A stretch of 64,000 nt of DNA from Halorhabdus sp. CBA1104 (GCF_009690625.1 NZ_CP033878.1:868001-932000), one strand, 5' to 3'; shown: positions 37,611-46,783, numbered from the stretch's first letter. The notes: generated by a model from the letters alone, not told the origin. A program made the numbers and translations.

Positions 37611-38276
37611 TCAACGTTGGGCCAGTCCCGCGATCATCGACCGTGTCACGTCGTCGAACGTCGCCAATGACCCGCCGTACTCGTCTTGGAAGGCCCTGGC
37701 AGCCTCGTCCGTGCCGAATCCGATCAGATCACGGCCCATCGCGCCCTCGACGCGAGAATCGACGACGAACGTGACGTCCTCGGCCAGTGTGAATGCCGCC
37801 GCTTCCGGGTGTGTCGAAATGAGTGTCCGCTCGCCCTCGCTGAATATCTCGTAGTCGACGGCGGCGTAATCGGTGACGTAGAAGGCCGCCCGCGTCCAGC
37901 CCCGATCGAGTCGCTGGAAGTCGTACTCGAAGGCCTCCCAGGTACTATCGAAGCGGGCCGGATTCTCGTGTCCGGACGGATCTTTGTTCCGGTAGAATAC
38001 CTCGGCGCTTGGACCTGGATGGTGCGGAATCACCATCCCACAGACGTCACACGCGTCCCCGTCAGTCAGCGCGACCGGAGCGGGCGTCTCCGCGCTCAAA
38101 CAGCCGGCAAGTCCCATTGCTGTCCCCGCGCCTGCGAGTTTGACTACGCGCCGCCGCGTCAGCGACGAGTGTTGCGTGCCTGTCTGTGGCCCATTCGCAG
38201 GTGAGCGAACGGACGCCTGGTGGACGTCAGCGACTAGATCCTGCCCCCATTCGATCACAGACTCGCCTTTTCTCAT
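37611..38276 (-). CDS. nosL: NosL-like copper-binding lipoprotein
   Basis: 221 residues from the ATG at 38276. A Tat motif (TRRRVVKLAGAG) runs into lipobox GLAGC with Cys59, so it is a Tat lipoprotein. The Cu(I) site is CDVCGM at 76-81. The end TFVVDSRVEGAMGRDLIGFG is the usual NosL core. The 40 residues before the Tat motif are unusually long, so a later start is possible. The minus-strand CCTCTTTA box is centred about 28 nt upstream of this ATG. Confidence 0.88.
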   Translation of the reverse strand: MRKGESVIEWGQDLVADVHQASVRSPANGPQTGTQHSSLTRRRVVKLAGAGTAMGLAGCLSAETPAPVALTDGDACDVCGMVIPHHPGPSAEVFYRNKDPSGHENPARFDSTWEAFEYDFQRLDRGWTRAAFYVTDYAAVDYEIFSEGERTLISTHPEAAAFTLAEDVTFVVDSRVEGAMGRDLIGFGTDEAARAFQDEYGGSLATFDDVTRSMIAGLAQR

Positions 38277-38300
38277 TGTCGATAGCTTCGCAGCCAGCAC

Positions 38301-38434
38301 TAAAGAGGCAGTGATTCGACTATCGAACATTGCCCAACCGAGAGGCCTTCGCGATGGTGGAGACACGGATCGAATGGGCGTCCCAACCAGTAGAGAATCG
38401 TGCAAGACACGCCCAATAGCGAACGGTTTAATGC
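38301..38434. promoter_or_regulatory. Divergent promoters of nosL operon and sco1 operon
   Basis: TAAAGAGG at 38301-38308 (minus strand CCTCTTTA) is 28 nt from the nosL ATG. GGTTTAATGC at 38425-38434 is 27 nt from the sco1 GTG at 38456, which makes that GTG start convincing. The 116 nt between them could hold shared regulatory sites; I see no clear palindrome. Confidence 0.5.
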
Positions 38435-38455
38435 GCTGGGCTGTGAGACGAAATC

Positions 38456-39121
38456 GTGCATCGACGCGCGTATCTGGGCTCGCTTTCCGGCGGGGTCGCT
38501 GCGCTGACGGCGGGGTGTCTCGGTACCAGCGGCACTGCGGAGACGTATCTCGCCGAACCGGATCGTGAGTACGACTCGTCTGCCGTTCAATATCCCGCGT
38601 ACGGCCAGCAACTGCCCGAGGCCACCATTGCGGATCCGATTGCTGGCGAGGCGATCGAGACGACGGGCGGTAACGGCGATCAGTTGCTAACGTTCTTTTA
38701 CAGCCACTGTCAGACGGTCTGTCCGCGGCTCATTTCGGCACTCCGGGGCGTCCAAGCGAAAGCCATCGAAACGGGAATGGTCGACAACGTACGCTTCCGG
38801 GCAGTCACGTTCGATCCGGATCGTGACGACGCCGAACGGCTCCGCCAATACGCCAAGCGCATGGACGTGTCGTTGTCCGAAAACTGGCGGTTCCTCCGGC
38901 CGGACACGCCGGACGACGCCAAATCCATCGTCGAAGACACCTTCGGCGTCGGCTTCGAGCGGACCCATCCCGAAGACATGGCCCAGTACATGTTCACGCA
39001 CTTCGCGTTGATCCTGTTGGTCAACGCCGACGATTACGTCGAGCGAGCCTATACCGGGAAAGCCCCACAGTGGCAACCGATCTACGAGGACCTCCAGACC
39101 CTTCGCAACCGGGAGGGGTGA
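38456..39121 (+). CDS. SCO1/SenC copper chaperone lipoprotein
   Basis: 221 residues, GTG start. Lipobox LTAGC (Cys21), thioredoxin-like fold with the copper motif CQTVC (Cys85, Cys89) and the third ligand His182 in FTHFALIL, all as in Sco proteins. It delivers copper to, or maintains thiols of, the CuA site of cytochrome oxidase. First gene of an apparent four-gene run with tlpA, ccdA and a DUF420 protein. Confidence 0.9.
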   Translation: MHRRAYLGSLSGGVAALTAGCLGTSGTAETYLAEPDREYDSSAVQYPAYGQQLPEATIADPIAGEAIETTGGNGDQLLTFFYSHCQTVCPRLISALRGVQAKAIETGMVDNVRFRAVTFDPDRDDAERLRQYAKRMDVSLSENWRFLRPDTPDDAKSIVEDTFGVGFERTHPEDMAQYMFTHFALILLVNADDYVERAYTGKAPQWQPIYEDLQTLRNREG

Positions 39122-39633
39122 CCGTGCGACGCCGAGACTTGCTTGCCGGAGTTGGCGGGGCAGCGGTCGTCGCTACCGGCGGCTACGTTGCTCTCTCGGG
39201 GACCAGTGGAGACGTCGATCCAGTTGCCGTCGATCTGTTCGAGACCGCCGCCAGCCCAGGCGGGACGATGCAGGTTCCGACTCCCGGCGAGGTGACCGTT
39301 CTGGACCTCTTTGCGACGACCTGCCCACCCTGTGTCCCAGCGCTCGACGCGCTGAGCGATGCCCAGGGTGACGCCAGTGAGGTCCAGTTCGTCTCGGTCA
39401 CCAGTGAGTATCTCGGCGGCGGCCGGACGCGTGCAGACGTCATCGACTGGTGGGCCGACCACGGCGGACCCTGGCCAGTCGGGTACGACGAACAAGGTCG
39501 TCTCATGCAACAGCTCGATGTCGGCTCGCTGCCCCACACCGTCGTGATCGACTCCGGAGGGAACGCCGCATGGTCACATACCGGTGTCCCGGACGCGAAC
39601 CGCGTTCGCGAGGCGATCGAGCAGGTTCGCTGA
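39118..39633 (+). CDS. TlpA/ResA-like thioredoxin
   Basis: 171 residues from a GTG overlapping the sco1 stop by 4 nt (GTGA). A Tat-type N-terminus (VRRRDLLAGVGGAAVVATGG) is followed by a thioredoxin fold with CPPC (Cys69, Cys72) and cis-proline LPHTVVID. It is an extracytoplasmic thiol-disulfide reductase, fed by the CcdA encoded next, likely keeping Sco or CuA cysteines reduced. Confidence 0.88.
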   Translation: MTVRRRDLLAGVGGAAVVATGGYVALSGTSGDVDPVAVDLFETAASPGGTMQVPTPGEVTVLDLFATTCPPCVPALDALSDAQGDASEVQFVSVTSEYLGGGRTRADVIDWWADHGGPWPVGYDEQGRLMQQLDVGSLPHTVVIDSGGNAAWSHTGVPDANRVREAIEQVR

Positions 39634-40304
39634 TGAGCACGATCGCGTTGGGGGCCACGGTCTCGTTCGCGTTCGGGGCCGGCATCACGACGTTCTTTGC
39701 ACCGTGTGCGTACCCACTCTTGCCGGGATACGTCGGCTATTACTTGCGTGAGCGCCCGGCCGAGGCGAAATCACCAGTTACCGGCGCGCTCTTGGGTGGG
39801 GTCGCTGCGAGTGTCGGAATCGTTGCGACGTTCGCTGTGCTTGGCGCATTGACGGCGACAATCGGCCAGACGTTGACCCAGTACGTCTCGACGCTGGAGG
39901 TGGGTGTCGGACTCACGTTGGTCGTCCTCGGCGTCATCACGCTCGCCGAGTGGTCGCCCGGCTGGCGAGTCAGGCTCCCACAACGGCGGGCGACGATCAC
40001 TGGCTTCGCTGCTTTCGGTGGGCTGTACGCCATCGCCGCGACCGGCTGTCTCGCCCCGGTTTTCCTGGGGCTCGTCTCCCAGGCGCTAACGTTCTCCGTG
40101 CCCGGGACGATCGCCGTACTCGGTGCCTATGCAACCGGGATGGCCGTCATGATGATTGCAGCGACAGTCGCTATCGCCGTCGGCGTCGATGCTGGGCGCG
40201 CTCGCCTGCCGGGTGTTGCTGAACGGGCAAGCCAACTCGCTGGTGTCGTGCTCGTGATCGCCGGGGGTGCCCAGATTGTCCTCGCGGTGTTCGTGTATAG
40301 TTGA
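39633..40304 (+). CDS. ccdA: CcdA/DsbD-like electron carrier
   Basis: 223 residues with six helices. Two membrane cysteines, Cys25 in FFAPCAYPLLPGY and Cys139 in AATGCLAPV, are the thiol pair that moves electrons across the membrane. The TGATG overlap with tlpA couples the two. It supplies reducing power from the cytoplasm to the TlpA and Sco proteins. Confidence 0.9.
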   Translation: MSTIALGATVSFAFGAGITTFFAPCAYPLLPGYVGYYLRERPAEAKSPVTGALLGGVAASVGIVATFAVLGALTATIGQTLTQYVSTLEVGVGLTLVVLGVITLAEWSPGWRVRLPQRRATITGFAAFGGLYAIAATGCLAPVFLGLVSQALTFSVPGTIAVLGAYATGMAVMMIAATVAIAVGVDAGRARLPGVAERASQLAGVVLVIAGGAQIVLAVFVYS

Positions 40305-40408
40305 TCGCCCGCTACCGAGTGGGACGGTGCCCCGAAACACAGGGACGGACTGTCGAATCGTCGGCCCGAGGGCCAACGCACATACTTCCGGCACTCGATG
40401 GGCCAACT

Positions 40409-41068
40409 ATGCGTATGAGTTCTCGTCTCAGACAGTTGGGTCGTGAGCGCCCTGTTGCCATCACCGCTGTCGTTTCGGCGATCGGGTACGCGCTCGTTGC
40501 TGGGGCCTTTACCGGTATGATCCCGCTGTTTCCGGCGCTTGGTCGTGACACTGTGTTGCTGTTTGGCCACCTCATCGCGGCCGTCAACACGGCGGCCCTC
40601 GGTGCGATCCTGCTCGGGGTGCGGTACATCAAACGCGACGAAGTCGAAAAACACCGCGCGGCGATGCTCGTGGCCTTTGCCCTGATATTGGTCTTTCTCG
40701 TCCTGTACCTCTGGAAAGTCGGTGGCGGCTTCGAGAAGTCGATTACCGCGAGTGGCTTACCCAAGATTGCCTACCTCCTGATGCTCGCCGTTCACATCCT
40801 CCTGTCCGTCGTCGCCGTGCCAGTGGTCCTCTATGCGGTCGTCCTCGGACTGTCACATACGCCTGCCGAACTCCGTGACACCCACCACGCTCGCGTCGGT
40901 CGGATCGCCGTCGCCACCTGGTCGGTGAGTCTGGCGCTTGGCGTCATCACGTACGTCCTGCTCAATCACGTCTATGGGTGGGAACCACGACATGCAACCG
41001 TTCTCGCGTTAGTAGGGGTTCGGCCGGCCGTCGATCGGATCGTGTCGGCACTCGATCCGACCGCGTGA
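40409..41068 (+). CDS. DUF420 membrane protein
   Basis: 219 residues with five helices. HLIAAVNTAALGAILLGVRYIKRDEVEKHR and LMLAVHILLSVVAVPVVLYA with THHARVGRIAVATW match DUF420, a family found near cytochrome oxidase assembly genes; the histidines suggest heme or copper handling. It lies 104 nt downstream of ccdA in the same direction. Confidence 0.82.
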   Translation: MRMSSRLRQLGRERPVAITAVVSAIGYALVAGAFTGMIPLFPALGRDTVLLFGHLIAAVNTAALGAILLGVRYIKRDEVEKHRAAMLVAFALILVFLVLYLWKVGGGFEKSITASGLPKIAYLLMLAVHILLSVVAVPVVLYAVVLGLSHTPAELRDTHHARVGRIAVATWSVSLALGVITYVLLNHVYGWEPRHATVLALVGVRPAVDRIVSALDPTA

Positions 41069-41121
41069 GCCGGGCTCTCGGATTCGGCGACAGCTCGGAC
41101 TATGCCAACCCGGACCATTAA

Positions 41122-41454
41122 ATGGTTCTGACGTACATGACCGACGGCATCGTCGAGATGTGCCTCAACGAGGAACTCGTCGAAGACGCCCTCATCAAGC
41201 AAATCCGCGTCCGGAAAGTGAGCGGTGTCCTCACGTACCCGGAGTGGAGTGCCTACGAGTACACTAGCGGCCAGGGCAGCGTTCTGTTCAACCCGCTCGA
41301 GGAGATGGCCGACAGTCGCCAGGCGGCCCTCGATGCCTTCGACGGCGGTGACAGTATCGAGTCCACCGAGAAAGAGACACTGCAGATCGATCGGTCACGT
41401 TCTGACCAAGCAGAGACGAGCGAACGACCAACGGAACGCGATACTGACAGCTGA
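41122..41454 (+). CDS. Haloarchaeal protein of unknown function
   Basis: 110 residues. The first 70 look structured (VLTYMTDGIVEMCLNEELVE, then VLTYPEWSAYEYTSG). The rest is an acidic, disordered Ser/Glu tail. Unrecognised. It is soluble, with no motif. Confidence 0.6.
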   Translation: MVLTYMTDGIVEMCLNEELVEDALIKQIRVRKVSGVLTYPEWSAYEYTSGQGSVLFNPLEEMADSRQAALDAFDGGDSIESTEKETLQIDRSRSDQAETSERPTERDTDS

Positions 41455-41608
41455 GGCTGTTGGGTTACCTGAGCGCGTGCTCTCGGAGCATCGTTACTAC
41501 GCCGATGGATGGGGGTTGTAGGACAGGACCGCTTTCGAACCGGTTCGTTCAATCAGCGGGAGAAACGAGTGGACCGCTCTGTGATTGGGAAGCGATTCGA
41601 GGAGACGA

Positions 41609-43717
41609 TTAGTCGCGACGCTGGCGACCGATGATACCCAGCGATAGTGCGAACAGTGCCGTTACCGTCAGCACTGCGGTAAACCCTGGGCCGCTGGTTG
41701 TCGTCGTTTCGGGAGTCGTGTCCGTCTGCTCGGTCGTCTCCGTCGGTGTCGCGGTCGTCGTTTCCGTCTGCGTTTCTGTTTCGGTTTCCGTTTCTGTCGG
41801 TTCGGGTTCGTCGTCGACTTCGATCATCGCATCTGCGTTGAGAACCGAGTTCTCGCGGCCGTTGCGGAGTTCGTCGATCTCACTGTCCGCGTAGTGACCG
41901 TAGACGTCGACAACGTCACTCGTCGTCGAGAGTTCTTCGAGCGGTTCCGTCTCGACGGTGACCGCGAGGGTGCCGTCCTCGAGGGTCACGTCCTCGACGG
42001 GGGCTGTCTGTGAAGTTTCGTTCATCACGGTGAACGTCGAGGCGTTGATCTCGCTGACGGCAGCCGGAACGTCGTAGGTCAGCGTCGTCAGGTCGCCGTC
42101 GGTCGACACTGACGGGTCTTCGAGCATGCGGGTCGCGCGGCGGATGCGGTCCTCCGCTGGTGGCGTGATCGTCCCGCGCTCTTCGATGTAGTTGACGACA
42201 GCGGTACCGTACAGCGTGTAGTCTTCACTGACTGTCGGCAAGGTGCTGAGGTCGTCCCAGCCAGCCATGTAGGAGTTGACCGTCACGTTGTAGGTCGCGT
42301 CCGGATCGAGCCGTTCGCCGTCGACGAAGATGTCGCCGACCGCCGTCGAGGCATTTGGCTGATCGATGAATTCGTACGTCACGCCACCGACCTGGAGCTG
42401 TGCCTGTGCCCCGTAGTTGTCAGTCGGCGCGGTGACTTGACTCGCGAGGAGATTCTCGAGTTGCTCGCCAGTCATCTCCTTGGTGACGAGCGTGTTACCG
42501 AACGGCAGGGACGTGTATACGTCGTCGTACGTGACGTTGCCCTCGTCGATGACGAAGTTCCCGCGGACACCGCCCGCGTTGGTCACGGCTACGTCAGAAT
42601 CAGTCTGCTCGATGAACGCATCACCGATGATGCGTCCCCAGTTGGTGTCGTCTGCGTAGTTCCGGCCCGTCGAATCGAGTGCTTCCGTGGTTTTGCCGGC
42701 CACCTGCGAAAGATCCGCACTGAGTCCGGCTTCGACGACGTTTTTGGCCGATTCGTTTACCGTCCAGTTGCCCTCGCCGAGATTGTAGAGCTGGCCATCG
42801 TTGAAGCCGACGCCATCGTCACTGACGGTGACGTTGACTTCGCCGAGGTACTCGGCGTTGCCACCGGCCTCGACGATGACCGACCCGGACGTGACTTTCG
42901 GCCCGTACGTCACCTCGTCGTCACCGGAGACGATTACGTCGATGTTGTTCGTCTTATTGGCGAGCTCTTTGGATTCGGGGATTCCAGTGTGTGTGAGCGC
43001 AACGACTACGTCGACGTTCTCTTCTTCGCGTAGCGTTTCGGCGACCTGGGTGCCGGCTTTCGAGAAGTCAGTTACTTTGTAGCCGTTTTCTTCGAAGTCG
43101 ATTGCCGTCTTCGATTTGACGGCGTCGTCGACCAGACCGAGGAGGCCGATTTTCACGCCATCGCGTGTGACGGTCGTGTAGTTCTTTGTCCCGGGGATGT
43201 TCTGGCCGTCTTCGCTCCGAATGTTAGCGACGAGCCACGGGAAGTCGGATTCGTCACTGAAGTCAGCGACTGGCCCGAACCCGTAGTCGAGGTCGTGGTT
43301 CCCGATGACCTCGGCAGCCGGATCGATGACGTTCAACGCGTCCGTTGGCACACGCCATTGGGAGACCGCCGAGAGGGAACTCGGGCTTACCTCGTCACCG
43401 CCACCCACGACGAGCGTCGGATTGTCGAGGGCGGCCTGTCGATCGGTGATCGCCCCTTGAAGCGTGCCGATCGCTGTGGGGTTGGCCATCGCTGTCTGGA
43501 CGTCGTTATACTGGAGAATGGTTAGATTCGTCCCGTTACTGGGCGCGACAGATTCGTTAATCTCAGCTGGCGCCGTGTCCGCCGACAGTTCCGCACCGAC
43601 GACCGCTCCCGACAGTGCCGTCAGAACAACCAGCGCTGCCAGGATCGCGGTCCCGGAGAGCGCTACGGTGGCTGTGGGTCTTCCGTCCGATTCTGGATTA
43701 CTTCTTTTTAAGTCCAT
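41609..43717 (-). CDS. 5'-nucleotidase/UshA-like cell-surface protein with PGF-CTERM
   Basis: 702 residues. A hydrophobic N-terminus (residues 18-42) precedes a metallophosphoesterase domain with EVIGNHDLDYGFGPV and VVALTHTG intact. The first metal motif, normally DxH, is NDVQ, and the usual GHxH is SGDDE, so some metal ligands are lost. The C-terminal 5'-nucleotidase domain follows (residues 355-530). A Thr/Glu-rich stalk ends in GPGFTAVLTVTALFALSLG and RQRRD, the archaeosortase (ArtA) PGF-CTERM sorting signal. A surface phosphoesterase of possibly changed chemistry. Confidence 0.85.
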   Translation of the reverse strand: MDLKRSNPESDGRPTATVALSGTAILAALVVLTALSGAVVGAELSADTAPAEINESVAPSNGTNLTILQYNDVQTAMANPTAIGTLQGAITDRQAALDNPTLVVGGGDEVSPSSLSAVSQWRVPTDALNVIDPAAEVIGNHDLDYGFGPVADFSDESDFPWLVANIRSEDGQNIPGTKNYTTVTRDGVKIGLLGLVDDAVKSKTAIDFEENGYKVTDFSKAGTQVAETLREEENVDVVVALTHTGIPESKELANKTNNIDVIVSGDDEVTYGPKVTSGSVIVEAGGNAEYLGEVNVTVSDDGVGFNDGQLYNLGEGNWTVNESAKNVVEAGLSADLSQVAGKTTEALDSTGRNYADDTNWGRIIGDAFIEQTDSDVAVTNAGGVRGNFVIDEGNVTYDDVYTSLPFGNTLVTKEMTGEQLENLLASQVTAPTDNYGAQAQLQVGGVTYEFIDQPNASTAVGDIFVDGERLDPDATYNVTVNSYMAGWDDLSTLPTVSEDYTLYGTAVVNYIEERGTITPPAEDRIRRATRMLEDPSVSTDGDLTTLTYDVPAAVSEINASTFTVMNETSQTAPVEDVTLEDGTLAVTVETEPLEELSTTSDVVDVYGHYADSEIDELRNGRENSVLNADAMIEVDDEPEPTETETETETQTETTTATPTETTEQTDTTPETTTTSGPGFTAVLTVTALFALSLGIIGRQRRD

Positions 43718-44041
43718 TACAATATAAGCACCAGGCCCCGAGCCACATATAATTTTTTGTGTGGAAATCTACCGTTGGGAAGAGACTGGCTGCAGGCGAG
43801 GTGATTTTCCCGCTAAGTCATCGTTTGTCGACACGCATACAGAGGAAAAATATTATTCATTGACGCGTGTTTATATGAAGTTATATTACACATCCTCTCA
43901 CGATACAGTCGAACTGATGGGTGTGAGTCCCGTCCTGGCGAGACCTGTCGCACGGAATTGACTCTCACATCTGTCGCCCGGTGCCAGTGGCACTAGTCGA
44001 GTCAGTCTACGGACCGATCGACTGGTTGCTCGCCCTGACCG
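43718..44041. other. 324-nt AT-rich gap
   Basis: Contains the minus-strand promoter of the 5'-nucleotidase gene (TATAAT-like at 43748-43753, about 30 nt from its ATG). A notably AT-rich stretch follows at about 43835-43895 (AAAATATTATT, TTTATATGAAGTTATATTAC). No convincing coding frame; a 66-codon plus-strand frame at 43761 has no recognisable features. Confidence 0.4.
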
Positions 44042-45319
44042 TCATAGCGTCACGCAGATGTGGGAGACCGGCGGTGTGTCGGCCTCGATATCGAAGTGGT
44101 CGGCGAGCAGTCCAGTGACGAGTTCCCGCGGGAGCGATTGCTCGTCGTCGGGCAGCACTTTGGAAAGTTCGATCTCACCGGGTAGCTGCTCACGTTCGGC
44201 AAGTGCCGACGAGAGTGACGCTGCGTCCGAAACCTCGTCGGCGAGGTCCGCGGCCAACGCCGACAGCCCGAGGTACGCTTCGATAGTCGCAACCAGATAC
44301 TCGCGGGCGCGGGCGACAGGATTCGACAAGGACGTGATCGTCGAGAGGTAATCCGCGGCACTCGTTTCAGCCAGGTCGACTTCCTCATCGACCCAGGCCT
44401 CGATGGCCGGGCGACCCGCGTCGGGATCCAGTGCCGCCACAGCGTCGGCACAGATGTCGGCTTCCTCAGTGGCAATCTCGTGGAAGATATTCCCGACGAC
44501 CACGGCGTCCGCACCGGCGTCACGCATCGCCTGGGCGTTCTCTCGGTCGTCGAGGCCACCGCCATACCAGATTCGCGACCACTCGATCCCGTCGTCGACG
44601 GCGTCGAGAATGTCCGCGGCTTCCTCGCCACCGAACGTTCCCGAGTACTCTAGGTAGATGATCTCGGCCTCGTGATAGCGTTCGGCCGCCATCGCACGCT
44701 GTTTGGCCGCCGTCGGTTCGAGTAGATCCGCTGTCCCGACGTTGGCCTCTCGTGCAGCTGCACTGTCGGGGTTCTGGATGATGTACGCCTCGAAGATCGA
44801 CTCCTCGAGCATCCACGTCGTGGCGGCGCGACTCAGCCGATTCTCGATAGTCTCACCCAACGGAATCGGCAATTTCTCTGCGAGCATCGTCGGGGCGATT
44901 TCCTCCTCGATATGCTCGACGCCGCGGCCGAGTTGTCCGACCAGCGATTCCGCATCGCCGTTGAGCACTTCCGGAATGGCAAGAAACTCAGCCTGTTTTC
45001 GCGTTTCGTCGGTCACCTGGGCCGGCCCGGACGGCTCCTGGAAGGCTGGAGCGGGTCGATCGGCTACCAGTGAGAGTGTCTCTTGTGTGTTATTCCCGGT
45101 GACGTCCTTCGAGCCACCGACTTCCAGAGCACTCGTGTGCTGGAGATAGAGCGGATAGAGCAAGGGAAGCTCTTTCTCGTCTTCGGGGTCGATCTTCGTG
45201 ATATGCGTCCAGTCTGCCGGGACCGGGTTGGTGTCTACCGAGAAGAGGTCCCGACTCGCGATCGTCGCCGCGGCGGCGGCCGATTCGAGCCGTTTCGCGA
45301 TGTCGACGAGCGTCGTCAT
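44042..45319 (-). CDS. GGGP-synthase (PcrB/heptaprenylglyceryl phosphate synthase-like) protein with C-terminal extension
   Basis: 425 residues. Residues 1-295 match the TIM-barrel GGGPS family: DPEDEKE near residue 45, YLEYSGTFGG at 222-231 and WYGGGLDDRENAQAMRDAGADAVVVGN, the phosphate-binding end. Known GGGPS enzymes are about 230-260 residues; this has an extra 130-residue, helical, Ala/Leu-rich tail (295-425). It would link glycerol-1-phosphate to geranylgeranyl diphosphate, or act as a divergent paralogue. TATAAA (45344-45349) sits 27 nt upstream. Confidence 0.82.
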   Translation of the reverse strand: MTTLVDIAKRLESAAAAATIASRDLFSVDTNPVPADWTHITKIDPEDEKELPLLYPLYLQHTSALEVGGSKDVTGNNTQETLSLVADRPAPAFQEPSGPAQVTDETRKQAEFLAIPEVLNGDAESLVGQLGRGVEHIEEEIAPTMLAEKLPIPLGETIENRLSRAATTWMLEESIFEAYIIQNPDSAAAREANVGTADLLEPTAAKQRAMAAERYHEAEIIYLEYSGTFGGEEAADILDAVDDGIEWSRIWYGGGLDDRENAQAMRDAGADAVVVGNIFHEIATEEADICADAVAALDPDAGRPAIEAWVDEEVDLAETSAADYLSTITSLSNPVARAREYLVATIEAYLGLSALAADLADEVSDAASLSSALAEREQLPGEIELSKVLPDDEQSLPRELVTGLLADHFDIEADTPPVSHICVTL

Positions 45320-45343
45320 TACCCTAACTGTGTAAGCCACCGG

Positions 45344-45349
45344 TATAAA
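45344..45349 (-). promoter_or_regulatory. Promoter of GGGPS-like gene
   Basis: Minus strand TTTATA in CTTTTATACCGG, centred 27 nt upstream of the ATG at 45319; a clear leaderless promoter. Confidence 0.6.
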
Positions 45350-45415
45350 AGCGTGTCACAACGGTGACGCCACCAGTCCAGATCGGGCACCGAGCCGGCC
45401 CGGCCCGTCGGGCCA

Positions 45416-46645
45416 CTATTCGTGACCCGGCAACACACTCGGGTCGCCCGAGCGATAGATGTACTCGGCGGCGATCCCCGTCAATGGCGAGTCAGTTTCG
45501 GTCGCGTACTCGGCGGCAAGGTCCAGATAGCGTTCGCTTATCTGGACGATCGCCTCGTAGGCATCCCGATCGTCCGCGGCGAGGACGTACTCGGCAGTTG
45601 CAGGTGTCAACTGGTTATCGACACGATCCGCGACGAAATCGTCGACGTCGTCCAGCCAGATCTGTGCCCCGATTATCGCCAGAACGATCGAGCGCTTGAA
45701 GGCGTCGTCGACTGGGAGTCCCGCCCGACGGTACATCTCGATCATCCCGTCGTAGATGACGCCGACCCGGGCATATTGGGTCTTCAGATAGGGTAGCTCC
45801 TCGATCCCAGCAAACCGGTCGACAGCGATATCGAGGTCAGTGATCGGAGCGTCACGATACGTCTCGCGAATCCGGTCACGAGCCTGCTGGTCGCCGGCCT
45901 GGGCGTCTGCGAGCAGCTCCCGGAACTGTGGGTCCCGCTCTTGGTGTCGCTCGGAGATGTCGACCGCCCAGCCGTATATCGCTTCGATTTCGTCCGGCAA
46001 CCGGTCGAAGGCCGCGTCCAATTCCGATTGCAACGTCGACTGGGCAATTTCGGCGACGCGTTCACGCTCGCCGGGTTCGAGCCTGAACGAGACGCCAAAG
46101 TCTTCGAACTCCTCGTCGTTGATCGCGTCACGCATGTCGCCGTCGATCAGCGCGGCGATCACCAGCCGCGTCAGGTACTCCCCACGGTCGACGATTTCCT
46201 GGGCGTCGGTCGGGCCGTCCTCCCACGCCGTCTCAGTGATCGGCCGTCGGAAGCGGATCGGACCGACGGCATCGGATCCGTCGACCTCGCTCGTCGTCGC
46301 GTTGTCCGCCCAGACGCTCAACGCGACCGGATCGGTACCGTCGCCGGCTCGCTCGCGAGCGGCCCGGTATAGCTGCCCCAGTGTCAACTCTGCCGGGAGC
46401 GTGAGTTTGGTATCGTACTCGAAGGTGACGTCCTCGACATCGAAAGCCGCCGCGAGTTCGTCTTCGACGGGCTCGAACGCGTCACGAATCATCGCTTCAG
46501 TCCGCTCATCGACCAGTCGCTTGAGCTGAATGCTTTCTCTGTCGAATACGCCCGTGTCGGCGTAATACCCGAAGACAGCTTGTCCGGCGGTTGGAACGAT
46601 CTCTCGATTTGCCAGCCAGCCAGCGAGTCGTCTGCGCATAGCCAT
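45416..46645 (-). CDS. Unknown protein of lipid-like cluster with DDVDD motif
   Basis: 409 residues from the ATG at 46645 (ATGs at 46675 and 46639 are alternatives). Mainly helical and acidic. QIWLDDVDDFVADR puts a DDxxD motif at residues 332-336, like the metal site of isoprenoid synthases or UbiA enzymes, but I see no second aspartate-rich motif and no membrane helices. It lies 96 nt upstream of the GGGPS-like gene in the same direction and divergent from geranylgeranyl reductase. A role in lipid tail handling is a guess from context. Confidence 0.65.
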   Translation of the reverse strand: MAMRRRLAGWLANREIVPTAGQAVFGYYADTGVFDRESIQLKRLVDERTEAMIRDAFEPVEDELAAAFDVEDVTFEYDTKLTLPAELTLGQLYRAARERAGDGTDPVALSVWADNATTSEVDGSDAVGPIRFRRPITETAWEDGPTDAQEIVDRGEYLTRLVIAALIDGDMRDAINDEEFEDFGVSFRLEPGERERVAEIAQSTLQSELDAAFDRLPDEIEAIYGWAVDISERHQERDPQFRELLADAQAGDQQARDRIRETYRDAPITDLDIAVDRFAGIEELPYLKTQYARVGVIYDGMIEMYRRAGLPVDDAFKRSIVLAIIGAQIWLDDVDDFVADRVDNQLTPATAEYVLAADDRDAYEAIVQISERYLDLAAEYATETDSPLTGIAAEYIYRSGDPSVLPGHE

Positions 46646-46783
46646 TGGATCACCGCGACGGCCGATCGTGGCCATCGCCTGCTCCAGCCTGCGTTCGGCC
46701 CGACCATGACACTTTCGTCACGACGACGGCCGAACTATCGGTACACGGCAGGTTTTTGTGACCGCCAAAACAACCCACGGCCA

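Noticed and set aside
35711-38276. A denitrification (N2O reduction) gene cluster
   Set aside because: NosD, NosF, NosY and NosL are present, but no nosZ or other denitrification gene is visible in the window, so only a copper-delivery role is claimed.
41690-41830. A tandem repeat element
   Set aside because: The short repeated triplets encode the Thr/Glu-rich stalk of the PGF-CTERM protein, so this is coding low complexity rather than an independent repeat.
43761-43961. A 66-residue GTG-started gene upstream of the 5'-nucleotidase
   Set aside because: Odd composition in an AT-rich stretch, no promoter at the right distance, no motif; probably part of the regulatory region.
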